The position numbers and the translations under genes are program-made. A stretch of DNA of 64,000 bases from Microcebus murinus (Eukaryota > Chordata > Mammalia > Primates > Cheirogaleidae), in the NCBI RefSeq assembly GCF_040939455.1, contig NC_134110.1, positions 193,501 through 257,500 on the forward strand, read 5' to 3'. Shown in pieces: positions 25,529 through 59,557 of the stretch. Position 1 is the stretch's first letter, and the number at the start of each line of letters is the position of its first letter. A model generated the notes under the pieces. It was given only the letters and a program-made list of their open reading frames with translations, made no database searches and was not told where the DNA came from.

Positions 25529-26099
25529 TGTTCCTCCCAAACTCACACGTTAAAGCCCTTCCCCCAGGACTCCGGAATGTGATCTGATTTGGAAACAGCA
25601 CTGTTGCAAAGTAGCTGGGTGAGGTAAGGTCATCCTGGAATAGGGTGGGCTCCTAATCCATTAGTGCTGGTGTCTTTATTTAAAAAAGAGGAAATCTGGA
25701 CAAGGAACACACACCCAGACTCAAACATGTGGACACGGGGGAGAATGCCAGATGAAGATGAAGGCAAAAATTGGGGCGATCCTTTTACAAGATAAGGAGC
25801 ACCAAAGATTGCCAGCAAACGGCCAGAAGCTAGAGGACAGGTGTGGGACAGGTGTGGGACAGATTCTTCTCACTGTCCTCAGAAGGAGCCAACCCTATCA
25901 GCATCTTTTTTTTTTTAATTTTTATTTCAGCATATTATGGGGGTACAAATGTTAAGGCTACATATATTGCCCATGCCCCCCCCCCCAGCATCTTTATCTG
26001 GGATTTCTAGCTTCTAAATCTGTGAAACAATATGTTTAATGTTGTTTAAGCCACTCAGTGTGTGTTGCGTTGCTATGGCAGCCCCAGGACACCAATACA
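25529..26099 (+). mobile_element. MaLR-type LTR (MST/MLT-like), interrupted by an L1 fragment
   Basis: Begins tgttcctcccaaactcacac, contains ctcctaatccattagtgctg and ends tgtttaagccactcagtg...tatggcagccc, the order of a solitary ERVL-MaLR LTR. A 5'-truncated L1 (25910-25985) is inserted in its 3' part. No internal retroviral genes are present. Confidence 0.7.
25910..25985 (-). mobile_element. Short 5'-truncated L1 3' end
   Basis: A T run followed by tttcagcatattatgggggt, the same 3' end as 6016-6702, flanked by a cagcatcttt duplication (25898 and 25986). Typical short L1 insertion. Confidence 0.75.
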
Positions 26100-26272
26100 T
26101 CAGCATTCTTGTTGGGAGATGATTTTGATTTCAGATTTATTTTGTTATACCTCATATTAAGTAACTCTCATCCTCTTCATTGTTAAAAAGACCTTATGAA
26201 AGGCAATGGTTTGTTTTGATTTGGTCCTAAATTCAGCTCACACATGAGGAAGTTAGGATCGCGGAGCCTTCA

Positions 26273-26671
<399 letters not shown>

Positions 26672-27137
26672 TAGGGTTTGATATAGTAATGTACATACTC
26701 AATTATTAATGTATAAATAACAAGATCTATCAGCAGGTCTGATAACTTCAGTAATTTCAAAGTTGTGGTGAACATAAATGATATTTCTGAGATACTTGCA
26801 ATAACTGCAGTGTGATATGAAAACATCTGTAGCTTCTATTGGTGGCAAAGCCACAGCTAATACTATTGTAGTTTGTTACCTTCATTTATACTGAAGGAAA
26901 ATGCTAAATTTTAGAGTTTGGTGAAAATAAAATGTAATAAAAACATAATTTTTCTCCCATCCAAGTTCATGGATTGAACTTTGAATTGTAATCCCTAGGT
27001 TTAAGAACTTCTGATCTAGATTTAAAAAGACTTCAGAGATTTCACAATCAAATGCAATATAGTGTCATTTAATGGGTCCTGTTTTGAAAAAACAAGCACA
27101 CAAACAAGTGAGAAAATTTGGAGTGGATACTATGTGA

Positions 27138-27390
<253 letters not shown>

Positions 27391-28022
27391 GTGGAGTGGA
27401 TATTATATGATTTTAAGGAAATGTCCTTTTTGTGTTCGATGTAATCATGGTATTGTGGTGTGTAGGAAAATGCCTTTCTATTTTGGAAGTTCATACTGAA
27501 GAAACCAGGTATGAAAAGTCACGATGTCTTTATATACACACATACATACACAATATGCACATAAATATATTTATATATAAGACAAATACGGGAAAATGTT
27601 GACAGTTGTTCAATCGAGATGATATAAAATATATTATTCTTTTTGCTTTTCTGTATTTCTGAAATTTTTATAATAAAATCTTTAAAAAGTGACTTTAAAA
27701 ATATCTTTCTTAAGGTATAATGTAGATTTGGTAAAGCATATTACTTGTAAGTGTATAGGTTGATGAATTTACTCATATGTAAAATATATTAATATAATGC
27801 CTAGGTAACCACACCAGATTAAGACAGAGAACATTCCAGCACCCATGCGTTTCCTAGTGCCTCTGATAGCTAACACCATTGATAAAGTATATATTCTTTC
27901 ATGTCTGGCTTCTTTTGTACAGCATGACTTCCTGTTACATGAAAACAGGTTTCCAGAGATTGATAATACTATTTTTCGCAAGGATGTAGAAAAACAGGCC
28001 TTCTCTTAAATTGCTGGTTGAA

Positions 28023-28160
28023 GCCAGCATGGTGGTGCACACCTACAGTCCCAGCTACTCAGGAGGCCGATGCAGGAGTATTACTTAGGCCCCAGAGATC
28101 AAGGCTGCATTGAGCTCTGATTGTGCCACTGCAAGAGAGCAAGACTGCGCCTCTAAAAAA
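28023..28160 (+). mobile_element. Old Alu monomer
   Basis: agccagcatggtggtgcaca to gcaagactgcgcctctaaaa. Confidence 0.7.
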
Positions 28161-28296
28161 TTGAAAATAAAATGAAATAATAAATTGTTGGTTGAAATGT
28201 ACATTGGTGAAGCCTTTTATAAGGGAGTTTACAATGCCCATATTCTTTGATCTAATTCTACAACCTGGGTTCTAAAAAAATAAAAGCAATGTGCGC

Positions 28297-28460
28297 AAGC
28301 CAGGCATGGTGGCATGCACCTGTAATCCCAGCTAATGGGGAGGCCAAGGCAGGAGGATCGCTGGAGCTCAGAGTTCTAGGCTGTAGTGTACCATAATCAT
28401 GCCTATGAACAGCCACTGCACTCCAGCCTGGGCAGCATAGAGAGACCCTGTCTTAAACAA
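28297..28460 (+). mobile_element. Old Alu monomer
   Basis: agccaggcatggtggcatgc to agagagaccctgtctta, ancestral right arm. Confidence 0.7.
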
Positions 28461-28792
28461 ACAAACAACAAAGCAATTATGTACAAAGATTTCGTTTCAA
28501 AAACATAGGTTTCTAATAGCAAAAATTAAAAGCAAGCTAAATATCTAGTAACAGAAGCAAGGATAGATAAAGTATGGTATATTTATTTATACTATGATGT
28601 GTTTTGAGCTATTAAAAATGTGAGTTACATGTAATTTGAATGATCTTTAGGCCATACCAGTAAGTTACAAAAGAATACACGGAACAATACATATAGTCCA
28701 TTTATGGTAAAAAGAAAAAGCAATAGAAAGGAGGCAGAGAAAAATATACATGCCAAATGGCGGGAGGGTAAATTGGGGGAAATAAAAGGGTC

Positions 28793-29120
28793 CCTTGGTG
28801 GCTCATGCCTGTAATCCTAGCACTCTGGGAGGCCGAGGCGGGCGGATTGCTCAAGGTTGGGAGTTCGAAACCAGCTTGAGCGAGACCCCGTCTTTACTAA
28901 AAATAGAAAGAAATTAATTGACTAACTAAAAATAAATATACAAAAAAAAAAAAGAATTAGTTGGGCATGGTGGTGCATGCCTGTAGTCCCAGGTACTCGG
29001 GAGGCTGAGGCAGGAGGATCGCTGAGCCCAGGAGTTTGAGGTTGCTGTGAGCTAGGCTGACGCCACGGCACTCACTCTAGCCTGGGCAACAAAGTGAGAC
29101 TCTGTCTCAAAAAAAAAAAG
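28793..29120 (+). mobile_element. Lemur Alu
   Basis: Nearly full length (head trimmed), short A tail. Confidence 0.9.
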
Positions 29121-29406
29121 GGTTCCTGAAGTTTTGTCTCATATTTCATATTTCTGAATTGTTGAATTGCATTATGAATATTCAAATATTACCTGTGTAA
29201 TTAAAACATAAAGGTAAAAAAATTACCTTTCATATAAATGTGGAGATAGAGGGTGCTTAACATAAAGCCCATAAAGATACTCAACTATAAAAATGGTCAC
29301 CTTTGTGAGGGGAACTGGGCAGATGAGGGGTGGCGGTAGAGAAAGAGACTTGCACTATTTTCACTTTAGATTTTGTTTCAAAATGTTTGAATTAAAAAAG
29401 TATGTA

Positions 29407-29741
29407 GGCCGGGCACGGTGGCTCACGCCTGTAATCCTAGCACTCTGGGAGGCAGAGGTGGGTGGATTGCTGGAGGTCAGGAGTCCGAAACCAGCCTGAG
29501 CAAGAGCGAGACCCCGTCTCTACTATAAATAGAAAGAAATTAATTGGCCAACTAATATATATAGAAAAAATTAGCCGGGCGTGGTGGTGCATGCCTGTAG
29601 TCTCAGCTACTTGGGAGGCTGAGGCAGGAGGATCACTTGAGCCCAGGAGTGTGAGGTTGCTGTGAGCTAGGCTGACGCCACGGCACTCACTGTATTTTGG
29701 GCAACAAAGTGAGACTCTAGGTTACACACACACACACACAA
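29407..29741 (+). mobile_element. Lemur Alu with (CA)n tail
   Basis: Complete. The usual A tail is replaced by a short gttacacacaca run (29722-29741). aaaagtatgta flanks it on both sides. Confidence 0.9.
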
Positions 29742-29938
29742 AAGTATGTAGATACCTGCTGACTTTCTTCAGGTAAAAAAAAATAAAAAAAAAAAAAAAA
29801 AAAAAAAGTATGTAGACTCCCATTTCCCCCAGCCCCCTAAAAAGAGAGAGAGAGAAAAAAAGAAAAAGTATCTTATGTAAGTATGTAAAGTAATTAAGTA
29901 TTTTATATTCAAAAAATTTTTAAAGAAAGGAAGTGTAC

Positions 29939-30207
29939 AGGGCCGTTTTTTGGGGGGTGGGATCCCAGAGAGGCCTTCGCCCCCTTCACCAGTGCTGTAA
30001 GGAGTAGTGGAGCGAGGATGGTGTATGTTCAAGTGGAAAAAGGAAGGTTCTTTGTGGGTCTTTGTTGCCAAAGAAGGGGCTGTGTAAAAGGAGTGAAAGA
30101 GAGAAACGGGGTCAGACAGATGGAGAGGGGTCTGGCATCGGTGGGCACGCAGAGAGTGTGGAGGCCAAGGTTTGTGCAGGGCCTGGAGGCGGCTGGGGAC
30201 TCAAATA
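29939..30207. other. Unique sequence, no gene recognised
   Basis: Lies before the DNA-transposon-like remnant. Short open frames only. Confidence 0.5.
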
Positions 30208-30293
30208 CCGTGTTTCCCCGAAAATAAGCCATACCCATACAATAAGCCCCAGCAGGATGTCTAAGCATGTGCGCCATAGAAGCCCCACCCCGA

Positions 30294-30417
30294 AAATAAG
30301 CCCTAGTGGCGGGCGTGGCTATGTAAATAAGCCCTAGTGGTAGGCGTGGCTATGTAAATAAGCCCCAGTGCTGGGCGTGGCTATGTAAATAAGCCCTGGT
30401 GACGGGGTCGTGGCTGT
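30294..30417 (+). repeat. Four 31-bp tandem units
   Basis: aaataagccctagtgg-type units start at 30294, 30325, 30356 and 30387, each carrying gggcgtggctatgt or a close variant; the fourth is diverged. Confidence 0.85.
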
Positions 30418-30667
30418 GCAGCGTCTGCACAAACCGTGCGTGTGGTCGCGGAGCAGGAAAGAACACGAGCAGCCCTTCCCATCCCCATGAGAGCTCTGTG
30501 GCTCCACAGGAGAGATCGGGGCCGGTGGTTCTAAGGGAAACAGAGTCACAAGACATCCAGGACGGGATTCGGGGTCTGGAGAGTGAGGATGGTGCTCCAG
30601 AAGAAGACGGCTGCACTGTATTTGGATAAATGTAGATGGCTGTACCGTGCTTTAAAAAAAGCAGGAT

Positions 30668-31000
30668 GGGCCTGGCGTGGTGGCTCACGCCTGTAACCCT
30701 AGCCCTCTGGGAGGCCCAGGCGGGAGGATCGTTTGAGTTCAGGAGTTCGAAACCAGCCTGAGCAAGAGCGAGACCCCCGTCTATACTATAAAAATAGAAA
30801 GAAATTAATTGTCCAACTAATATATATAGAAAAAATCAGCCGGGCGTGGTGGCGCATGCCTGTAGTCCCAGCTACTCGTGAGGCTGAGGCAGGAGGATCG
30901 CTTGAGCCCAGGAGTCTGAGGTTGCTGTGAGCTAGGCTGACGCCACGGCACTCACTCTAGCCTGGGCAACAGAGTGAGACTCTGTCTCAAAAAAAAAAAA
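30668..31000 (+). mobile_element. Lemur Alu inside the DNA-transposon-like remnant
   Basis: Complete; flanked by ggatggg. It separates two copies of the 85-95-bp module. Confidence 0.9.
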
Positions 31001-31067
31001 GGATGGGATTCGGGGTTTGGAGGGTGATGATGTTCCAGAAGATGACGACTTCACTCTATTTGAATCA

Positions 31068-33348
31068 GTGTAGATGGCTGTGCCGCGCTTGAGTGTGGAC
31101 GGCTGTGCCGCGCTTGAGTGTGGACGGCTGTGCCGCGCTTGAGTGTGGACGGCTGTGCCGCGCTTGAGTGTGGATGGCTGTGCCGTACTGAGTGTGATGG
31201 CTGTGCCGTTCTTGAGTGTGGATGGCTGTGCCGTACCTGAGTGTGGATGGCTGTGCCGTACTGAGTGTGGACGGCTGTGCCGTACGTGAGTGTGGACGGC
31301 TGTGCCGTACTGAGTGTGGACGGCTGTGCCGTACTTGAGTGTGGACGGCTGTGCCGTACCTGAGTGTGGATGGCTGTGCCGTACTTGAGTGTGGATGGCT
31401 GTGCCGCACCTGAGTGTAGATGGCTGTCCCGTACGTGAGTGTGGATGGCTGTGCCGCGCCTGAGTGTAGATGGCTGTGCCATACGTGAGTGTGGATGGCT
31501 GTGCCGCGCCTGAGTGTAGATGGCTGTGCCGTACTTGAGTGTGGATGGCTGTGCCGCGCCTGAGTGTAGATGGCTGTGCCGTACTTGAGTGTGGATGGCT
31601 GTGCCGTACGTGAGTGTGGATGGCTGTGCCGCACCTGAGTGTGGATGGCTGTGCCGTACTTGAGTGTGGATGGCTGTGCCGTACGTGAGTGTGGATGGCT
31701 GTGCCGCACCTGAGTGTAGATGGCTGTGCCGTACGTGAGTGTGGATGGCTGTGCCGTACCTGAGTGTGGATGGCTGTGCCGTACTTGAGTGTGGATGGCT
31801 GTGCCGTACGTGAGTGTGGATGGCTGTCCCGTACTTGAGTGTGGATGGCTGTGCCGTACTTGAGTGTGGATGGCTGTGCCGTACTTGAGTGTGGATGGCT
31901 GTGCCGTACTTGAGTGTGGATGGCTGTGCGGCACCTGAGTGTGGATGGCTGTGCCGTACGTGAGTGTGGATGGCTGTCCCGTACTTGAGTGTGGATGGCT
32001 GTGCCGTACTTGAGTGTGGATGGCTGTCCCGTACTTGAGTGTGGATGGCTGTGCCGTACGTGAGTGTGGATGGCTGTCCCGTACTTGAGTGTGGACGGCT
32101 GTCCCGTACGTGAGTGTGGATGGCTGTCCCGTACTTGAGTGTGGACGGCTGTGCCGTACGTGAGTGTGGATGGCTGTCCCGTACTTGAGTGTGGACGGCT
32201 GTGCCGTACGTGAGTGTGGATGGCTGTCCCGTACTTGAGTGTGGACGGCTGTGCCGTACGTGAGTGTGGATGGCTGTCCCGTACTTGAGTGTGGACGGCT
32301 GTGCCGTACCTGAGTGTGGATGGCTGTGCCGTACGTGAGTGTGGATGGCTGTGCCGTACCTGAGTGTGGATGGCTGTGCCGTACTTGAGTGTGGATGGCT
32401 GTGCGGCACCTGAGTGTAGATGGCTGTCCCGTACTTGAGTGTGGATGGCTGTGCCGTACGTGAGTGTGGATGGCTGTGCCGTACCTGAGTGTGGATGGCT
32501 GTGCCGTACGTGAGTGTGGATGGCTGTGCCGTACCTGAGTGTGGATGGCTGTGCCGCACTGAGTGTGGATGGCTGTGCGGCACCTGAGTGTAGATGGCTG
32601 TGCCGTACGTGAGTGTGGATGGCTGTGCCGTACTTGAGTGTGGATGGCTGTGCGGCACCTGAGTGTAGATGGCTGTGCCGTACGTGAGTGTGGATGGCTG
32701 TGCCGTACTGAGTGTGGATGGCTGTGCCGTACTTGAGTGTGGATGGCTGTGCCGTACTGAGTGTGGATGGCTGTGCCGTACGTGAGTGTGGATGGCTGTG
32801 CGGCACCTGAGTGTGGATGGCTGTGCCGTACTGAGTGTGGATGGCTGTGCCGTACTGAGTGTGGATGGCTGTGCCGTACTGAGTGTGGATGGCTGTGCCG
32901 TACGTGAGTGTGGATGGCTGTGCCGTACTTGAGTGTGGATGGCTGTGCCGTACTTGAGTGTGGATGGCTGTGCCGTACTGAGTGTGGATGGCTGTGCCGT
33001 ACTGAGTGTGGACGGCTGTGCCGTACGTGAGTGTGGATGGCTGTGCGGCACCTGAGTGTGGATGGCTGTGCCGTACTGAGTGTGGATGGCTGTGCCGTAC
33101 TGAGTGTGGATGGCTGTGCCGTACTGAGTGTGGATGGCTGTGCCGTACGTGAGTGTGGATGGCTGTGCCGTACTTGAGTGTGGATGGCTGTGCCGTACTG
33201 AGTGTGGACGGCTGTGCCGTACTGAGTGTAGATGGCTGTGCCGTACTGAGTGTGGATGGCTGTGCCGTACGTGAGTGTGGATGGCTGTGCCGTACTTGAG
33301 TGTGGATGGCTGTGCCGTACTGAGTGTGGATGGCTGTGCCGCGCTTGA
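31068..33348 (+). repeat. 25-bp minisatellite (about 2.3 kb, roughly 90 units)
   Basis: Units of 25 bp, with a frequent 24-bp form, share the core gtgtggatggctgtgcc followed by a variable gtacttga, gtacgtga, gtacctga, gtactga, gcgcctga or gcacctga end. The first four units and the last unit share gcgctt, so both edges keep the same variant. A 50-bp dimer predominates at about 32040-32290. A block starting at 32801 is repeated from 33046. Because 25 is 1 modulo 3, all minus-strand frames stay open for about 800 codons; this is not evidence of coding. Confidence 0.95.
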
Positions 33349-33488
33349 AAATAACTCATCCCCTGAAAATAAGCCCAGGGCGTCCTCTCGAGGGAAACAA
33401 ACACAGGCCCCGTCTCGTTCTCGTCTCGTTCTCGGGCCGCGGGGCCGCGCCTCGGGGCTGGGCCTCGCCAACGTGGGCCGGCGCGCGG

Positions 33489-35280
33489 CCTGTCTTCGCA
33501 GCAGTGCTCTCTCACACAGGGCGGCCGGACAAGGCCGTTTCCGGCCTGTCTTCGCAGCAGTTCTCTCTCACACAGGGCGCACGGACAAGGCCGTTTCCGG
33601 CCTGTCTTCGCAGCAGTTCTCTCTCACACAGGGCGGCCGGACAAGGCCGTTTCCCGCCTGTCTTCGCAGCAGTTCTCTCTCACACAGGACGCACGGACAA
33701 GGCCGTTTCCGGCCTGTCTTCGCAGCAGTTCTCTCTCACACAGGGCGGCCGGACAAGGCCGTTTCCCGCCTGTCTTCGCAGCAGTTCTCTCTCATACAGG
33801 GCGGCCGGACAAGGCCGTTTCCGGCCTGTCTTCGCAGCAGTTCTCTCTCACACAGGGCGGCCGGACAAGGCCGTTTCCCGCCTGTCTTCGCAGCAGTTCT
33901 CTCTCACACAGGGCGCACGGACAAGGCCGTTTCCGGCCTGTCTTCGCAGCAGTGCTCTCTCACTCAGGGCGGACGGACAAGGCCGTTTCCGGCCTGTCTT
34001 CGCAGCAGTTCTCTCTCACACAGGGCGGCCGGACAAGGCCGTTTCCCGCCTGTCTTCGCAGCAGTTCTCTCTCACACAGGGCGCACGGACAAGGCCGTTT
34101 CCCGCCTGTCTTCGCAGCAGTGCTCTCTCACACAGGGCGCACGGACAAGGCCGTTTCCGGCCTGTCTTCGCAGCAGTTCTCTCTCACACAGGGCGGCCGG
34201 ACAAGGCCGTTTCCCGCCTGTCTTCGCAGCAGTTCTCTCTCACACAGGGCGCACGGACAAGGCCGTTTCCCGCCTGTCTTCGCAGCAGTTCTCTCTCACA
34301 CAGGGCGGCCGGACAAGGCCGTTTCCGGCCTGTCTTCGCAGCAGTTCTCTCTCACACAGGGCGGCCGGACAAGGCCGTTTCCGGCCTGTCTTCGCAGCAG
34401 TTCTCTCTCACACAGGGCGGCCGGACAAGGCCGTTTCCGGCCTGTCTTCGCAGCAGTTCTCTCTCACACAGGGCGGCCGGACAAGGCCGTTTCCGGCCTG
34501 TCTTCGCAGCAGTTCTCTCTCACACAGGGCGGCCGGACAAGGCCGTTTCCCGCCTGTCTTCGCAGCAGTTCTCTCTCACACAGGACGCACGGACAAGGCC
34601 GTTTCCGGCCTGTCTTCGCAGCAGTTCTCTCTCACACAGGGCGGCCGGACAAGGCCGTTTCCCGCCTGTCTTCGCAGCAGTTCTCTCTCATACAGGGCGG
34701 CCGGACAAGGCCGTTTCCGGCCTGTCTTCGCAGCAGTTCTCTCTCACACAGGGCGGCCGGACAAGGCCGTTTCCCGCCTGTCTTCGCAGCAGTTCTCTCT
34801 CACACAGGGCGCACGGACAAGGCCGTTTCCGGCCTGTCTTCGCAGCAGTGCTCTCTCACACAGGGCGCACGGACAAGGCCGTTTCCGGCCTGTCTTCGCA
34901 GCAGTTCTCTCTCACACAGGGCGGCCGGACAAGGCCGTTTCCGGCCTGTCTTCGCAGCAGTTCTCTCTCACACAGGGCGGCCGGACAAGGCCGTTTCCCG
35001 CCTGTCTTCGCAGCAGTTCTCTCTCACACAGGGCGCACGGACAAGGCCGTTTCCCGCCTGTCTTCGCAGCAGTGCTCTCTCACTCAGGGCGGACGGACAA
35101 GGCCGTTTCCGGCCTGTCTTCGCAGCAGTTCTCTCTCACACAGGGCGCACGGACAAGGCCGTTTCCCGCCTGTCTTCGCAGCAGTGCTCTCTCACACAGG
35201 GCGCACGGACAAGGCCGTTTCCCGCCTGTCTTCGCAGCAGTGCTCTCTCACACAGGGCGGCCGGACAAGGCCGTTTCCCG
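33489..35280 (+). repeat. 56-bp minisatellite, 32 exact-length units
   Basis: Unit starts (cctgtcttcg) fall every 56 bp from 33489 to 35225: 32 units with no insertions or deletions. Variation is confined to a few positions: gt/tt in the cagcagt[g/t]ct segment, ggccgg versus gcacgg versus ggacgg, ttccgg versus ttcccg, plus rare gacgc, cactca and catac changes. Units 3-8 (33601-33936) are identical in order and sequence to units 19-24 (34497-34832). All three plus-strand frames are open because no unit carries a stop. Confidence 0.97.
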
Positions 35281-35847
35281 CCGAGCGAACCCAGGCCGTT
35301 TTGCACGGGGAGCAGCACGCGAGGCCCGCGTGCTCGGGGTGCGCGATCAGTGACAGGCCCCGGAGACGAGAAGGCCCCCGGCTGGGCGCCGGGAACCCCG
35401 ACCCCGGGCTCCTTCCGGGAAGGCGGGACCCCACCGACCCGCCCGCCAGGGCCCCCACGCGGGCCCCGGTTCCCTGAGGGAGGGGAGGCCGGAGCAGCCG
35501 CCGCCGGCTGGACAACGAAGCTTCCAGAAGCGGGCCCCACTTCCCGCCCTCTGTGGGCAGCTGCTGCCCCCCCCCAATACGTAAGACCCGGGGAGCCCGC
35601 GTCGCCCCGCCGACCCAGCACCCTTGCGGACCCCACAACTGGACCTGCCCCATTCTCGTGTCGCCCCCGCGACCCCCCGCCGCCGGCTCCGTTCTGATAA
35701 CACACAAAATCGAACCCGGGCTCTAACCATCCGGGGCGGCCCCGGGTGAGAGGACTCGGGGGGTCGGGGACCGGCACCCGGGCAAGGGGATGAGAAGGGG
35801 GCGCCCCTCCCCCACCCGGCTGCGCGCGACCCCCTCCCCGCCTCGGA

Positions 35848-35868
35848 ACTACAACTCCCGGCGTGCCC
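35848..35868 (+). promoter_or_regulatory. ZNF143/THAP11-type (SBS) promoter motif
   Basis: ACTACAACTCCCGGCGTG closely matches the ACTACAAYTCCCAGNATGC element bound by ZNF143/THAP11 in CpG-island promoters. It lies about 250 bp upstream of the ATG, the expected distance for a core promoter of a housekeeping gene. Confidence 0.75.
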
Positions 35869-35875
35869 CGCGGCG

Positions 35876-35900
35876 GCGCGTGCGCAGGGGCGCGTGCGCG
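35876..35900 (+). promoter_or_regulatory. Two NRF1-like sites
   Basis: GCGCGTGCGCA (35876-35886) and a second GCGCGTGCGC about 14 bp downstream match the palindromic NRF1 consensus with a central substitution. They lie next to the ZNF143-type site. Confidence 0.5.
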
Positions 35901-36094
35901 GCGGGCGGCCGTTGGCTGAGACCGCGGCTGCGTCGGTCGCGGCGCTGTGAGGTCGGCGGCGCTGGCAAATCGGGCCCGGGATGTAGAGCCGGCGGAGCCT
36001 GACGGCGCGTCTGACGCGGAGTTGGGTGGGGTGGAGAGTAGGGGGCGGTAGTCGGGGGTGGTGGGAGAAGGAGGAGGCGGCGAATCACTTATAA

Positions 36095-58189
<22,095 letters not shown>

Positions 58190-58855
58190 GGCTCACTCCC
58201 CGAGTGCTGGGTCTCTGTAAACACGTTTTGTTCCTAGTCTTTCTCCTGTACAAACAATGTACTTTGAAGATGTTAGTGTATAACAGAATTGATGTTTGTT
58301 TTCTGTTTGATTTTAAACAGAGAAAATAAAAGGGGTTATAGCTCCTTTTTTCTTTTCTTTTTTTTTTTTTTTTTCATTTCAAAGTTGCTACCAGTGTATT
58401 CAATGATGGACAACAGAGAGACATGCTGTAGAGTGTTTATTGCCTAGTTGACAAAGCTGCTTCTGAACGCTGGCGGTTCTATTCCTTTGACACTACGCAC
58501 TTTTATAATACGTGTTAATGCTATATGACAAAATGCTCTGATTCCTAGTGCCAAAGGTTCAATTCAGTGTATATAACTGAACACACTCACCCATTTGTGC
58601 TCCTTTTTTTTTTTTATGGTGCTTAAAGTAAAGAGCCCATCCTTTGCAAGTCATCCATGTTGTTCCTAAGGCATTTTATCTTTGCTCAAATTGTTGAAGA
58701 ATGGTGGCTTGTTTCACGGTTTTTGTATTTGTGTCTAATGCACGTTTTAACATGATAGACGCAATGCATTGTGTGGCTAGTTTTCTGGAAAAGTTGATCT
58801 TTTAGGAATTGTTTTTCAGATCTTCAATAAATTTTTTCTTTAAATTTCAAAGAGC
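58190..58855 (+). other. MORF4L1: MORF4L1 3' UTR with poly(A) signals
   Basis: AATAAA hexamers occur at 58325-58330 and 58826-58831. The second is followed by a GT-rich element (gtgtgcctgtgtgg) and is the likely main cleavage signal, near 58,850. A third AATAAA at 59135-59140 could serve a longer form. The UTR contains two long T runs (58350-58375, 58604-58615). Confidence 0.75.
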
Positions 58856-58859
58856 AGTG

Positions 58860-59557
58860 TGCCTGTGTGGATAAGTTACAAAACCCATTGTATATTGTGT
58901 ATTCCTTCTTACATTTAGACGGTGACTTTTCAGGTGGGTGTTTAATTTTCTGGTATGGAATGAGGTGCTTAGCTTTGGCACTGAGCTCTAATCATAGCAA
59001 CGATGGCAGCTGCTTTCTTGAGTCTTAGCTAAAAGAAGCTCACATGACTATTTCTCTACTTTCTCTACATTTATTTGTCTGTCAATTTTGAGCAGTAAGA
59101 GCATTTTTACCCGTGTGACAGTTTACTTTCTGTCAATAAATGTTTATTTTTATGAGTCTACCTTAGAAACATGAACTTACAACAGCAGCAGACAACACAG
59201 TGTTTGTAAAGGACAACTTTGATAGAGATAAAAAAGTGGTCTGGACTTAGGTAGACGTGACACTGGTTAACAGTTAAAATGCACGGCAGCAGGTGAGTTC
59301 AGACGGTACGAGCTGTAGTTGGGTAGACAGGGATAAGCTCCAAAGAGGCAGTGAATCTGCCTCAGGCATTTGAAGGGTTACTGTCCCTAGAGGTAGTTAC
59401 TTTCTAGCATTGTTACTCTTTCTGCTCACTTGTTCCCTGCTTTTTATTTATTTATGCTTTCCCTTTTATCACAAATGTACTGTTTTAGTCTGACTTTCAA
59501 AAATTATGGATTATTGTTTGGAAACGTGCTGCTGTTGAATATTAACTAGATGTGATT
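58860..59557. other. Downstream flank of MORF4L1
   Basis: AT-rich. Includes the possible distal poly(A) signal at 59135. No other feature seen. Confidence 0.6.

Larger units (their letters stand above)
27690..28790. mobile_element. Old L1M-like fragments, mixed with small Alus
   Basis: gacagagaacattccagcac (antisense style) and agcaaaaattaaaagcaagc...tagataaagtatggtatatt (sense style) resemble diverged L1M ends. Boundaries and family are uncertain. Confidence 0.35.
30208..33385 (+). mobile_element. Remnant resembling a non-autonomous DNA transposon, host of the 25-bp minisatellite
   Basis: The left end has gtttccccgaaaataag at about 30212, and the right side has tcatcccctgaaaataagcc at about 33360; both resemble termini of medium-reiterated elements rich in 'gaaaataagcc'. 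Inside are four 31-bp units (30294-30417), two copies of an 85-95-bp module (30561-30653 and 31001-31090), an inserted Alu and the minisatellite. The family is not identified, the expected right terminus is not seen, and the boundaries are approximate. Confidence 0.45.

Noticed and set aside
30399..30629. 76-codon plus-strand frame in the transposon-like remnant as a transposase tail
   Set aside because: No recognised catalytic motif; the acidic ESEDGAPEEDG stretch alone is not enough.
31051..33515. Minus-strand open frames of 620-816 codons (HSHPHS/TAQPSTL repeats)
   Set aside because: They coincide exactly with the 25-bp minisatellite, occur in all three frames and start in flanking non-coding DNA. 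Frame openness is forced by the unit.
33489..35280. CRISPR-like array of regular repeats
   Set aside because: There are no spacers between the 56-bp units, and the DNA is vertebrate nuclear. It is a minisatellite.
35280..36000. Divergent coding gene on the minus strand from the shared CpG island
   Set aside because: Minus-strand frames (35136-35777 and others) run into the minisatellite and have no recognisable protein features; a non-coding divergent transcript remains possible.
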